DNA of 64,000 bases from JBBQWZ01 sp038210135. Lineage in GTDB: Bacteria; Acidobacteriota; Terriglobia; Bryobacterales; Bryobacteraceae. The translations under genes and the position numbers were made by a program. The stretch lies in the NCBI GenBank assembly GCA_038210135.1, contig JBBQWZ010000002.1, positions 124,001-188,000 of the forward strand, given 5' to 3'. The notes beneath the pieces were generated by a model that saw nothing but the letters and a program-made list of their open reading frames with translations, searched no databases and was not told the DNA's origin. This document shows positions 45,089 to 53,612 of this stretch, piece by piece; position 1 is the first letter of the stretch, and each line of letters starts with the position of its first letter.

Positions 45089-46399
45089 CTAGTGATTAAC
45101 AGATTCCTGAATTTTACCGGTGGCGGCGGCGAATTCGATCCGCGCCAGATTGTGGTTATAAATGGCGGCGATCTGGTTGTCGCGCGCGCGTTGGAGGCGG
45201 GTTTGTGCGTCCGTAATCTCGAGGCTGCTTGCAACTCCGCCCTCATACCTGCGGCGGGCTTGGGCGAGTTCGTTTTCGGACAGCTGTAAGCCTTCCTTCG
45301 CGACGTCAACCTGGCCTTCCGCCGAGCGTAGGCTTTCGAGCGCCAGCCGAACTTCAAGTTCGATTTGTTGGCGAAGATCGCGGCCGCGGATCTGCTCCTG
45401 CCGTAGTTGGGTAAGGCTCTCCGCGCGTCGCGCATCGCGGCGTCCGCCGTCGAAAACGGGAAGGCGCACAGACATGCCGTACGTGTAGGTGGGATGTGCG
45501 CTTTCGAGGCCGGTTCCGATGGTTCCGTAGTCGGCGAAGAAGCCGACGGACGGCAGCCGCTCGAATTTCGTCGCGCCGTAAGTCATGCGGGCGAATTCCT
45601 CGCGCTTGTCCTGGGCCTCGAGTTCGGGCCGCTTACCGCGCGCGCTTTCGAGAGCCTTCGCGGCTTCGTCCGGATCGACGGGGCGGTAGACCATTTTGTC
45701 GGATAGCCGCGGCGTGACATCGAGCCGGAGCCCGATGGTGCGGAGTAGTTGGAGGTGCGAACGCTCGACGTCGCTGGTCGTGGTGACGAGGCGCTGTTTA
45801 TCATTTGCCAACTGGACTTGGGCGCGCGTGACTTCGATGCCGGTTCCCGCACCGGCGTCCTTTTGTGAGCGGGCCAGGCGAAGCAAGGCTTCCGAGAGAT
45901 CGACGTTCGACTTCTGCGTTTCAAGAGCCGCCTCCGCGCGCAACGCGGCGAGATAGGCGCGGGCTACCGCTTCGGTGACGTCGTCTCGGGCAGCTTGGTT
46001 ATCCGCCTTCGCGGCTCCGACGCCGACGCGGCTGGCTTGAAATCGACGGATGGCGGAGTAATCGAAAACGGATTGCGTGAGGTTCCCACGGATATCAAAG
46101 ACACCGAAGGGTCCGGCGATGGACGGGAACGAAAAGCCAGGAAGCGCCGGGAAATCGATCCCGAAGGTGCGAAGGTTGACGGTTTGGTCGCGGTAGACGA
46201 GGGATCCGTCGAGGTTCGGCAGCAGAGACGCGCGGGCTTGCTTGGCACGAGAGTCCGCGAGTCGGATTGTTTCCGACGCGAGTTGCTGACGGGCGGATCC
46301 GTCGGGCGCGAGGGCGAGTTCGACGGCTTTCTGGAGAGTCAGCGGAAGGGTTTCGGCCTGAAGGGTGGCGACGAGACAAAGAAGTACGAGGGAGCGCAT
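45089..46399 (-). CDS. TolC-family outer-membrane efflux channel
   Basis: This 436-residue protein starts at ATG 46399 with a signal peptide (SLVLLCLVATLQA) and shows the two-fold OEP repeat. The first repeat includes LPLTLQKAVELAL and a coiled region, and the second includes TQLRQEQIRGRDLRQQIELE and NELAQARRRYEGGVAS. It forms the trimeric exit duct of the exporter. The start codon overlaps the tetR stop by one base (TAATG), so the two are translationally coupled. Confidence 0.93.
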   Translation of the reverse strand: MRSLVLLCLVATLQAETLPLTLQKAVELALAPDGSARQQLASETIRLADSRAKQARASLLPNLDGSLVYRDQTVNLRTFGIDFPALPGFSFPSIAGPFGVFDIRGNLTQSVFDYSAIRRFQASRVGVGAAKADNQAARDDVTEAVARAYLAALRAEAALETQKSNVDLSEALLRLARSQKDAGAGTGIEVTRAQVQLANDKQRLVTTTSDVERSHLQLLRTIGLRLDVTPRLSDKMVYRPVDPDEAAKALESARGKRPELEAQDKREEFARMTYGATKFERLPSVGFFADYGTIGTGLESAHPTYTYGMSVRLPVFDGGRRDARRAESLTQLRQEQIRGRDLRQQIELEVRLALESLRSAEGQVDVAKEGLQLSENELAQARRRYEGGVASSLEITDAQTRLQRARDNQIAAIYNHNLARIEFAAATGKIQESVNH

Positions 46400-47049
46400 T
46401 ACACAGACTCCTGAAGTGGGGAAGAGGCGCGCAGGCCGGCCGCAACAAAGGTAATCATGCGCGCGGAGACGGCCTTGGTGTCCGATAGATCGCAGGTGCC
46501 GTTGGTCATCATCGGCAGGACTCGCGAAAAGGCAATGATGTGAGACATCACACCCGCCATGAAATGAAGACGCCACATCAGTTCCAGCTGGGACACGCCA
46601 GGAAGGGCCTTGCCGAGCGCTTCGAGGAACCGTGCGCCGATTGGAGCGAGATGAGTTTCAAACAGACGTTTCAGGAATTCGTTGGGTGTAGACAGCATCC
46701 GGCCCATCATTGGACGCACGTTTTCGAATTGGGCTCCAGCTTCCATGACCGGCACGATAAAGGCTTCGGCTACCTGTTCGGGGGTGGGACCTCCGGGTTG
46801 GGCTTCAAATTTCTCGAGCAATTCGATCCGCCGGGCGTTGACGGGACTCATACGCCGGGAAATCACGGCTGCGACTAGGGCGTCTCGGGATTGGAAATGG
46901 TAATTCACGGCGGCGAGGTTGACTCCGGCGTCGCGGGTGATGTCGCGGAGGGAGGTTCGGTCAAAGCCGTCAGCGGCGAATAGGCGTTCGGCAGTGTCGA
47001 GGATTCTCGTTTTGGTGTCTGCCTTAAACGCAGGATGAAGTTGTTCCAT
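46399..47049 (-). CDS. TetR-family regulator (CecR/YbiH-like)
   Basis: This 216-residue repressor has an N-terminal helix-turn-helix (TRILDTAERLFAADGFDRTS, then LRDITRDAGVNLAAVNYHFQ) and a C-terminal ligand domain resembling CecR, which in E. coli controls the ybh export operon. As the first gene of the exporter operon it most likely represses its own transcript until an export substrate binds. The promoter and a palindrome at the start codon are visible upstream. Confidence 0.92.
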   Translation of the reverse strand: MEQLHPAFKADTKTRILDTAERLFAADGFDRTSLRDITRDAGVNLAAVNYHFQSRDALVAAVISRRMSPVNARRIELLEKFEAQPGGPTPEQVAEAFIVPVMEAGAQFENVRPMMGRMLSTPNEFLKRLFETHLAPIGARFLEALGKALPGVSQLELMWRLHFMAGVMSHIIAFSRVLPMMTNGTCDLSDTKAVSARMITFVAAGLRASSPLQESV

Positions 47050-47056
47050 ACGTATG
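47047..47056. promoter_or_regulatory. Palindrome CATACGTATG at the tetR start, possible TetR operator
   Basis: The ten-base perfect palindrome overlaps the start codon of tetR and the expected transcription start. TetR-family proteins often bind such a site to repress their own operon. Confidence 0.4.
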
Positions 47057-47061
47057 TTTTA

Positions 47062-47090
47062 ATTGTACGTTCGATTCATCGTTTGGTCAA
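47062..47090 (-). promoter_or_regulatory. Sigma-70-type promoter of the tetR-exporter operon
   Basis: On the minus strand TTGACC (47090-47085), a 17-base spacer and TACAAT (47067-47062) form a near-consensus promoter. Transcription should begin near 47055, only about six bases before the ATG, so the message has almost no leader and no ribosome site. Confidence 0.7.
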
Positions 47091-47148
47091 TAGCAAAATG
47101 GGCACGATCAAACTTGACCTTTGGAATCAATGATGGCAATCTTATGCC

Positions 47149-47436
47149 ATGTCTTCTACCATCGATAAGCTGGGCAGAATTGTTATTCCGAAGGCAATTC
47201 GTGATGAAGCGGGTTGGCAGCCCGGTACTTCTTTGGACTTTCGGTATCGGTATGGTGTGCTGGAAATTGCAAGCGTAAGCGCCGAGGTAGGGGATTCGAA
47301 GTTCGAAAAGCGGGGAACGGTTTGGGTGGCCCTGCCGACGGCTGAAGCAGCTCCGCTGGACGCGAAGATGGTGGACTCAGTGATTGAGGGTGTTCAGGAG
47401 TCTAGCGATCGTGATTTGGCTAACGGAGTAGCGTGA
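47149..47436 (+). CDS. vapB: AbrB/SpoVT-type antitoxin (VapB)
   Basis: This 95-residue protein has a SpoVT-AbrB swapped-hairpin DNA-binding domain (STIDKLGRIVIPKAIRDEAG) and an acidic C-terminal tail that would bind the toxin. It would neutralise VapC and repress the operon. Its stop overlaps the GTG of vapC by four bases, the usual toxin-antitoxin coupling. Confidence 0.9.
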   Translation: MSSTIDKLGRIVIPKAIRDEAGWQPGTSLDFRYRYGVLEIASVSAEVGDSKFEKRGTVWVALPTAEAAPLDAKMVDSVIEGVQESSDRDLANGVA

Positions 47437-47861
47437 AGTACGGCTTGGACTCCAGTTGTCTGGTGCCGCTGGTTCTCGCCGCGCATCCCCGGCATGAGCG
47501 GACCCTGGCCGGGAAGGCGGTTTGCGACCGGGAGAATGGGGAACTGATACTTACCGGTCATGCTTTGCTTGAGTGCTATTCGGTCCTGACGCGGCTGCCC
47601 AAGCCGCACGGAATCGCGCCGCCCAAGGCGGAAGAGCTGCTTCGGCTGAATTTTGCGACCGAGCGAATCGTTGCCATGACGCGCGACACGGTTTGGGCGA
47701 CGTTGCGCCATCGGGTGAGCCGGGGCGAATGGGGTCCGAGAGTGTACGATTCGCTGGTGGCCTTGATGACCGCCGAGGCGGGAGCGACATTGCTATTGAG
47801 TTGGAATGCACGGCATGTTCAGCAGGTCGCGCCAGCGGGGCTCGAGGTTCGAGAGCCGTGA
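47433..47861 (+). CDS. vapC: PIN-domain ribonuclease toxin (VapC)
   Basis: This 142-residue PIN-domain protein starts at GTG. Acidic active-site residues are at GLDSSCLVP (Asp), ALLECYSVLTRLP (Glu) and VYDSLVALMT (Asp); the usual fourth acidic position is Asn in LLSWNARHV, a common VapC variant. Family members cut specific tRNAs or rRNA. The stop overlaps the GTG of the next gene, an acetyltransferase, so the toxin-antitoxin pair is physically coupled to a metabolic gene. Confidence 0.88.
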   Translation: MKYGLDSSCLVPLVLAAHPRHERTLAGKAVCDRENGELILTGHALLECYSVLTRLPKPHGIAPPKAEELLRLNFATERIVAMTRDTVWATLRHRVSRGEWGPRVYDSLVALMTAEAGATLLLSWNARHVQQVAPAGLEVREP

Positions 47862-48811
47862 CGGATTCGGCCGCGGCTCTGCTCGATCGGTTCTGCGAAC
47901 GCCTTCGACGGTTGCCGCGGCTTCCGCGGATCGTATTTCCGGAAGGCGACGATCCGCGGATAGTTACGGCTGCGGAGCGGCTCGGGAAAGAGAACCTGGC
48001 CGAGCCGATTGTTCTTCAGGGGCCTCTCGACGCGGCGTATGTATCCCATTACTACGAGCGGCGCCAAGCGAAAGGCGTTTCCGCGGCGGAGGCCGACGTC
48101 GCCGCAAGGATGCCTTTGAATTACGCGGCCTTGATGGTCGCGGCCGGAGACGCCGATGCGGGAGTGGCTGGCGCGGCGAATACGACAGCGGACACGGTCC
48201 GCGCGGGATTGCAATGCATTGGCCTGGAAGCCGGGGTCCGGACGGTATCGAGTTTCTTTTTGATGTGCGTGCGCGATCGGACGTTCGGTTGCGATGGCGT
48301 GTTGCTATTTGCGGATGCTGGCATCGTGATCGATCCCGACGCCGGCCAACTCGCCGACATCGCGATCGCATCGGCGCACAGTGCTAGGAAGATTTTGGGT
48401 GTCGTTCCGAAGGTCGCGTTGCTGAGCTTTTCGACACGAGGCAGCGCGGGGCATCCCAGTCTGGATAAGATTGGCCTTGCGCTCCAGCAGATTCGAGAAC
48501 GTGCGCCGGAGCTCGACGCGGATGGAGAACTCCAGGCGGATGCGGCCTTGATCGAGAGTATTGGCGAACAGAAAGCTCCGGGATCGCCGGTGGCAGGCCA
48601 GGCCAACGTGCTGATCTTCCCTGATTTGGCTGCTGCGAATATCGCCTACAAGTTGGTCGAGCGCCTTGGAGGCGCGTCGGCGTTCGGACCGCTTCTGCAG
48701 GGCCTTACGCGACCTTTTCACGATTTGTCGCGAGGGTGTTCGGCTGAAGACGTCTATGCCGTGGCGCTGCTGGCCGCGGTTGAGGCGAGCGGCGAACTGA
48801 TGCCCGTTTAA
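47858..48811 (+). CDS. pta: Phosphate acetyl/butyryltransferase (Pta-type)
   Basis: This 317-residue enzyme interconverts acetyl-CoA and acetyl phosphate. It has the start of the PTA domain (RIVFPEGDDPRIVTAAERLG) and the conserved VLLFADAGIVIDPDAGQLAD, with VALLSFSTRGSAGHP further on. The GTG at 47858 overlaps the vapC stop (GTGA); the open frame extends further up but inside vapC. No acetate kinase is nearby. It is followed after 10 bases by a deacetylase-family gene. A phosphate butyryltransferase activity cannot be excluded. Confidence 0.9.
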   Translation: MTDSAAALLDRFCERLRRLPRLPRIVFPEGDDPRIVTAAERLGKENLAEPIVLQGPLDAAYVSHYYERRQAKGVSAAEADVAARMPLNYAALMVAAGDADAGVAGAANTTADTVRAGLQCIGLEAGVRTVSSFFLMCVRDRTFGCDGVLLFADAGIVIDPDAGQLADIAIASAHSARKILGVVPKVALLSFSTRGSAGHPSLDKIGLALQQIRERAPELDADGELQADAALIESIGEQKAPGSPVAGQANVLIFPDLAAANIAYKLVERLGGASAFGPLLQGLTRPFHDLSRGCSAEDVYAVALLAAVEASGELMPV

Positions 48812-48821
48812 GAGACTTTGG

Positions 48822-49763
48822 ATGCTTCCCTTCAAACTGATTTATCACGATGGCTACGATCTGTCGCTCGGCGGGCACGTGTTTAAGTCGGAAAAATATA
48901 AGCTGATTCACGATCGGTTATTGCTCGAGAACTTTGCCACGCGCGAAGATTTTCTGTGGCCTTCGGCCGCCGAAGATGCCGACCTGATGCTGGTGCACGA
49001 CCGGCGCTGGGTCACGCGACTGAAGCACGGGACGCTCGACTATTACGAGCTGATGCAGCTTGAAATTCCGTACTCGCAGAAGATGGTGGACGCGTTCTGG
49101 CTGGCCGCCGGCGGGACGTTGCTGACGGCGCGAGAGGCGCTGAAAGCGGGTTTCGCATTCAATGTCGGCGGCGGATTTCACCACGCGTTCGCCGCGCATG
49201 GTGAAGGGTTCTGCGCGATCCATGATGTGGCGGTGGCGATTCGAAAACTGCAAGCGGATGGCGCGATCCGTACGGCGATGGTGGTGGATGTCGATGTTCA
49301 TCACGGCAATGGCACGGCGGGGATTTTCGCGAACGATCCGACCGTCTACACTTTATCGATTCATCAACTGCACAACTATCCAATTGAGAAGCCGCCATCC
49401 ACGGTCGATATTCACTTGGAGAATGGCGTCCAGGACGAAGAATACTTGACGAAGCTTGAAATCGCGGTCCGCTGCGGACTGGACAATTTCAAACCGGACC
49501 TGATGATGTACGTGGGCGGAGCGGATCCGTACAAGGAAGATCAACTCGGCGGCTTGGACCTGACGATGGAGGGTCTGCGGATGCGCGATGAGATGGTTTT
49601 CAGACGGGCGAAGGAGCGCGGGGTTCCGGTTGCAGCGACACTTGCGGGCGGCTACGCGCGTCTCGTGCAAGATACGGTGACGATCCATTGCAACACCGCG
49701 AAGGCGATGGCGGATGTGTGCAAAGATTCAGACCAAACTAAGGCTGACGAACCGCGCGCGTGA
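48822..49763 (+). CDS. Histone deacetylase-family (class IV-like) zinc deacetylase
   Basis: This 313-residue protein shows the arginase/deacetylase motifs: GGGFHHA (His120-His121), VDVDVHHGNGT with metal ligands Asp158 and His160, VGGADPY with the third ligand, and a catalytic tyrosine in LAGGYARL. Bacterial members remove acetyl groups from lysines of enzymes (AcuC-like) or from polyamines. Sitting beside pta, a source of acetyl phosphate that acetylates proteins without an enzyme, it may counter that modification. This link is inference. Confidence 0.9.
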   Translation: MLPFKLIYHDGYDLSLGGHVFKSEKYKLIHDRLLLENFATREDFLWPSAAEDADLMLVHDRRWVTRLKHGTLDYYELMQLEIPYSQKMVDAFWLAAGGTLLTAREALKAGFAFNVGGGFHHAFAAHGEGFCAIHDVAVAIRKLQADGAIRTAMVVDVDVHHGNGTAGIFANDPTVYTLSIHQLHNYPIEKPPSTVDIHLENGVQDEEYLTKLEIAVRCGLDNFKPDLMMYVGGADPYKEDQLGGLDLTMEGLRMRDEMVFRRAKERGVPVAATLAGGYARLVQDTVTIHCNTAKAMADVCKDSDQTKADEPRA

Positions 49764-49782
49764 AATCCATGCCAAAATTGAA

Positions 49783-50355
49783 ATGAGAATGACGACGCTC
49801 CACGCCTACGACATTCACGTGGAAAATCTTTTTGAAATCATGTCTCGGATGCGCGCCCTTATGGAGGGAGCGGGCGTGGACTACCGGGTCATCGGTGGGA
49901 TGGCGATCTTTCTTCAGGTCCATGAACGAGATCCCAAGAGGGCTCGTCTAACTGACGATGTGGATGTTAGCATTCACCGCGCCGATCTTACTCGAATCGC
50001 AAACGCGGCTGCACAGTTTGGCTTTCGTTATCGACACGCTGCTGGCGTCGATCTGCTGGTCGATTTGCAGGCACCGAAGACAAAGAGCGCGGTTCATTTT
50101 GTCTTTGCGGGAGAAAAGGTGCGCCCCGACTATCTGGAGGCAGCACCTGATCTATCCTCGGCACCTAGAGTTCTGGACGGCGTTTTACTTGCTCCGGTTT
50201 GCGACCTGGTACGGATGAAGTTGACGAGCTTTCGATTGAAAGACCAAGTTCATATTCAGGACTTGGATGGTGCACGTTTGATCACGCCGAATGTGGAATC
50301 GAAACTAACGCCGGAGCTGAAGGCTCGGCTCGCTCAAGTCCGGGCGACCCGATAA
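49783..50355 (+). CDS. Nucleotidyltransferase-fold protein, function unknown
   Basis: This protein of about 190 residues has the minimal nucleotidyltransferase signature VIGGMAIFLQVHE followed by RLTDDVDVSI, the G-G...TxDxD pattern of AbiEii/MNT-type enzymes and related toxins. I prefer the ATG at 49783 over one at 49714, which overlaps the previous gene. It lies on the same strand 19 bases after the deacetylase. A role in stress, defence or tRNA modification is possible but unsupported. Confidence 0.75.
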   Translation: MRMTTLHAYDIHVENLFEIMSRMRALMEGAGVDYRVIGGMAIFLQVHERDPKRARLTDDVDVSIHRADLTRIANAAAQFGFRYRHAAGVDLLVDLQAPKTKSAVHFVFAGEKVRPDYLEAAPDLSSAPRVLDGVLLAPVCDLVRMKLTSFRLKDQVHIQDLDGARLITPNVESKLTPELKARLAQVRATR

Positions 50356-51360
50356 CTACCGCGCCGCAGTCAACGCTGGAAGGCGTGGAGCCTTCTCAAG
50401 GAGTCCGTCCTCGAACTCGTAATCCGGCTCAGGCCATGCCCGGTGCCGCAGATACCATTTGTACGTTTCTTTGAGACCAGTCGCGAAATCGGTCGGCTTG
50501 AATTTAAGGATCCGCTGCGCTTTCGCCGTGATTTGGGTGATCGGCGGCATATCGTAATATTCGGCGAAATACAGCTTGGGGCCCATTGGATGGCCACCGG
50601 CGCGGAGCATGCGCTCGCGGGGCACACGAAGGAAGTTGACTTTTTTTCCGCAGGCGACGGCGAAGGCTTCGACGGCTTCGGTCTGAGAAAGCGGCCGGGA
50701 ATTCGCGATGTTGAATGCGTGTCCGACAGCGGCGGGTTCGTCCAAAACCCGCAACATCGCCGTCACAAGATCGCGCACATAGACAAACTGCATCAAGCGG
50801 CGTCCATCACCGGGGAGGATGATGGAGCGGCCAGCGCGGAGACGGTCCCAAAAAAACGCTTCGCGATAAAACGGATTGCCCGCACCGTAAATGAATGGCG
50901 GACGCAGCGTAACGAGGGGCAGTCCGCCGCGGTGATGAAGGCGGAACAGCGCGCGTTCGCTCATCGCCTTGTTGCGAACGTAGAGATCAGGCGCGTCGTC
51001 CGGGGCGAGCGCGTCGCCTTCATGATGATTCAGCCCGTCGCCATAGGCGGCAACACTCGACATGAAGACATAGCGATGCAGTTTGGACGGCAACGCTCGG
51101 ATGGTGGCTTCGATATTGGCGGAGGTGGTTCCGCGTTCCCAGTCGTATGCGTTGTCGTATACGACATCGAAACTCTTTCCAGCGAGCGCCGTTTTCAAGG
51201 CGCCGGCGTTATTACGGTCGGCCTGGATATTTTTTACTTTTCGACCGAAGTCGTGCTTCGGCTTCCGGTGCAGCACCGTTACGTCGTGGCCGGCTTTCAG
51301 TAGTTCTTGAACGAGCTGGCGGCCGACGAACAGCGTGCCGCCAATCACAAGGCAATTCAT
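50356..51360 (-). CDS. NAD-dependent epimerase/dehydratase (extended SDR)
   Basis: This 334-residue protein has an N-terminal nucleotide-binding motif VIGGTLFVGRQLV, which is looser than GxxGxxG, and a catalytic YVRNK in which the usual YxxxK spacing is kept. VFMSSVAAYGDG holds the catalytic serine. It resembles uncharacterised SDRs related to plant CSP41 proteins. It lies seven bases downstream of an inositol-phosphate synthase on the same strand, which suggests an inositol or sugar product. The exact substrate is unknown. Confidence 0.85.
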   Translation of the reverse strand: MNCLVIGGTLFVGRQLVQELLKAGHDVTVLHRKPKHDFGRKVKNIQADRNNAGALKTALAGKSFDVVYDNAYDWERGTTSANIEATIRALPSKLHRYVFMSSVAAYGDGLNHHEGDALAPDDAPDLYVRNKAMSERALFRLHHRGGLPLVTLRPPFIYGAGNPFYREAFFWDRLRAGRSIILPGDGRRLMQFVYVRDLVTAMLRVLDEPAAVGHAFNIANSRPLSQTEAVEAFAVACGKKVNFLRVPRERMLRAGGHPMGPKLYFAEYYDMPPITQITAKAQRILKFKPTDFATGLKETYKWYLRHRAWPEPDYEFEDGLLEKAPRLPALTAAR

Positions 51361-51367
51361 GCGTATC

Positions 51368-52687
51368 TTAGTCGTAATATTCTTGTCCGAGATGCGTAAT
51401 GAGGTCTTCGTTTTTCATCCAGCGCAGCGTGTTCTTCAGCTTCATGAGCTGAATGAACAAATCGTGTTCGGGATAAAGACCGGGCGCCGTCATCGGACCT
51501 TTGAAATAAAACGAGAGCCATTCCTGAATTCCGCGCATGCCGGCACGTTGTGCAAGATCCATAAAGAGGACGAGATCGAGCACCAGCGGCGCCGCGAGTA
51601 TCGAATCGCGGCATAAGAAATCGATTTTGATCTGCATCGGATAGCCCAGCCATCCAAAGATATCGATGTTGTCCCAGCCTTCTTTCGCGTCTCCGCGAGG
51701 CGGGTAGTAGTTGATGCGGACCGCATGATAGAGGTCCTTGTAGAGCATCGGATAGAGATTCGGCTGGAGAATCTGCTCAAGTACGCTGAGCTTGGTTTCT
51801 TCCTTGCTCTTGAACGAGCCCGGATCCTCGAGGACATCGCCGTCGCGATTGCCAAGAATATTCGTCGAAAACCAGCCGGACATGCCGAGCATGCGCGCCT
51901 TGAAACCGGGCGCGAGCAGCGTCTTCATAAACGTCTGGCCGGTTTTGAAATCCTTGCCGCACAGCGGGACGTTGAGGTTGCGCGCCATGTCGAGGATCAC
52001 CGGGATATCCGAGGTGAGGTTCGGCGCGCCGTTCGCAAACGGAACTCCGCACTTCATCGCGGCGTAGGCGTAAACCTGGCTGGGCGCGATATCCGGATCG
52101 TTCTTCGCGAGGCCGGTTTCAAAGGCTTCGAGCGACTGATGTACGGCACCGGGCTTATGGAATACTTCAGTGGATCCGCACCAGATCATGACGAGGCGCG
52201 AACAGCCGTTGTCCTTGCGGAAATTTTCGATGTCTTCGATGAGGCCGTGCGCTTTGTCCATCAGCGTACCCTCGGTCTTGACGTTGGGTCCGTTGATGCG
52301 CTTGACGTAGGCGGAGTCGAACACCGCTTTCATCGGTTTGATCTTCGAGAGGGGTTCCTTCAACTGATCGAGCAAGGGACGATCAAGAACTTTAGCGTTT
52401 GCGGCTGCTTCGAAAGCGTCGTCTTCAAAAATATCCCACCCGCCGAAAACCAGATCTTCCAGTTTTGCGAGCGGGAGGAACTCGTTAATCTTGGGTGTGT
52501 TGTTGTCGGTCCGCTTTCCAAGCCGAATGGTACCGAGTTGAGTGAGCGAGCCGATCGGCTGCGCCAGACCACGTTTGACGGCTTCGACCCCGGCTATGAA
52601 AGTTGTGGTGACGGCTCCGATGCCGGGGATCAGAACACCCAGTTTTCCATCGGCGGGCGCAATGCGAACGTTCGATTGTAGCGACAA
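51368..52687 (-). CDS. ino1: Myo-inositol-1-phosphate synthase
   Basis: This enzyme converts glucose 6-phosphate to inositol 1-phosphate. Family segments are GVLIPGIGAVTTTFIAGVEA (NAD-binding), LVMIWCGSTEVF, FKTGQTFMKTLLAPGFK with the catalytic lysines, and LGNRDGDVLEDPGSFKSKEE. No ATG fits the start. A TTG at 52687 is preceded at nine bases by AGGAG, giving 439 residues; another TTG at 52729 would add 14. Inositol synthesis is uncommon in bacteria outside actinobacteria and may feed inositol lipids or solutes here. Confidence 0.92.
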   Translation of the reverse strand: MSLQSNVRIAPADGKLGVLIPGIGAVTTTFIAGVEAVKRGLAQPIGSLTQLGTIRLGKRTDNNTPKINEFLPLAKLEDLVFGGWDIFEDDAFEAAANAKVLDRPLLDQLKEPLSKIKPMKAVFDSAYVKRINGPNVKTEGTLMDKAHGLIEDIENFRKDNGCSRLVMIWCGSTEVFHKPGAVHQSLEAFETGLAKNDPDIAPSQVYAYAAMKCGVPFANGAPNLTSDIPVILDMARNLNVPLCGKDFKTGQTFMKTLLAPGFKARMLGMSGWFSTNILGNRDGDVLEDPGSFKSKEETKLSVLEQILQPNLYPMLYKDLYHAVRINYYPPRGDAKEGWDNIDIFGWLGYPMQIKIDFLCRDSILAAPLVLDLVLFMDLAQRAGMRGIQEWLSFYFKGPMTAPGLYPEHDLFIQLMKLKNTLRWMKNEDLITHLGQEYYD

Positions 52688-52800
52688 GATTTCGAACTCC
52701 TGCTGCTCTCTTTTGAGCAATGTGAGCAAAACGCGAAGGGCCGGTCTCGTCCTGCCGTTTGGCAGCCATCTGCTGACGAGGTGAGCCTGACCGTCTACGA

Positions 52801-52806
52801 TATACT
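52801..52806 (+). promoter_or_regulatory. TATACT -10-like box upstream of the response regulator
   Basis: TATACT ends eight bases before the ATG at 52815. No convincing -35 is present at normal spacing. With the ATG at 52815 the transcript would be nearly leaderless; with the ATG at 52839 the leader would be about 26 bases. Confidence 0.35.
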
Positions 52807-52814
52807 AGCATTTC

Positions 52815-53591
52815 ATGGTGCAACGCGCGACCGCCACGATGTCCGCAATCCTGGTGGACGACGAGTTACTGGCTCGAGACGAGCTCGCATTTCTGCTGAA
52901 AGAGTTTCCTGAAATCGAAGTGATTGCGACTGGTTCGAACGGCCTCGAAGCGGTAAAGCTGATCGAGGACCTGGAGCCGGACATCGTTTTTCTCGACGTC
53001 CAAATGCCCGGCCTCGACGGCATCGGCGTCATCCGCAAGCTACGGGAAAAAGATATTCCGCTGCCGCATTTCGTTCTGGCTACCGCCTTCGATCAATATG
53101 CTGTCGAAGCGTTCCGGCTAGAGGCCCTCGACTACCTCTTGAAGCCTGTGGATGTTGAGCGCCTGGCCGTCGCGATCGAACGGGCACAACGGATCGTCAG
53201 CCAGAAAAACAAGGCCGCCGAGGCGGCGATCCCCGTACCCAAGCCGGGACAGCAGCGTACCAAACTACTGGTGAAGAGCGCGAACCGGAATTTCATCGTG
53301 GATGCGCAGGACGTCGTGTACGCGACGATCGACGACGGTTTAATTACCGTCGTCGCGTCGAATCTCGAAGGGCAATCCAATTACAGAACGATCGAAGAGC
53401 TGCAGTCGAACCTGGATCCGGAGACGTTCTGGCGGGTTCATCGATCGTTCCTGGTGAATATAAATAGGATTCGAGAAGTGATTCCGTGGTTCAAATCCAG
53501 TTTCCAGCTGCGTATGGACGACAAGAAGCAGACCGAAATTCCTGTCAGCCGCGTGCAGACCAAGCGTCTCCGCAGTCTTTTGAAACTCTAG
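52815..53591 (+). CDS. LytTR-family response regulator
   Basis: This 258-residue protein has a receiver domain with phosphoacceptor Asp61 (DIVFLDVQMPGLDG), the acidic pair in ILVDDE and the Lys in YLLKPVD. A C-terminal LytTR DNA-binding domain follows (WRVHRSFLVNINRIREVI, VSRVQTKRLRSLL). An alternative ATG at 52839 would remove eight residues. No sensor kinase is in the window, so it is an orphan. It lies 21 bases upstream of the alpha/beta-hydrolase and leads a six-gene run, so it may control or be controlled with that cluster. Confidence 0.92.
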   Translation: MVQRATATMSAILVDDELLARDELAFLLKEFPEIEVIATGSNGLEAVKLIEDLEPDIVFLDVQMPGLDGIGVIRKLREKDIPLPHFVLATAFDQYAVEAFRLEALDYLLKPVDVERLAVAIERAQRIVSQKNKAAEAAIPVPKPGQQRTKLLVKSANRNFIVDAQDVVYATIDDGLITVVASNLEGQSNYRTIEELQSNLDPETFWRVHRSFLVNINRIREVIPWFKSSFQLRMDDKKQTEIPVSRVQTKRLRSLLKL

Positions 53592-53612
53592 GCCCGGGTC
53601 AGAATCAAGAAC

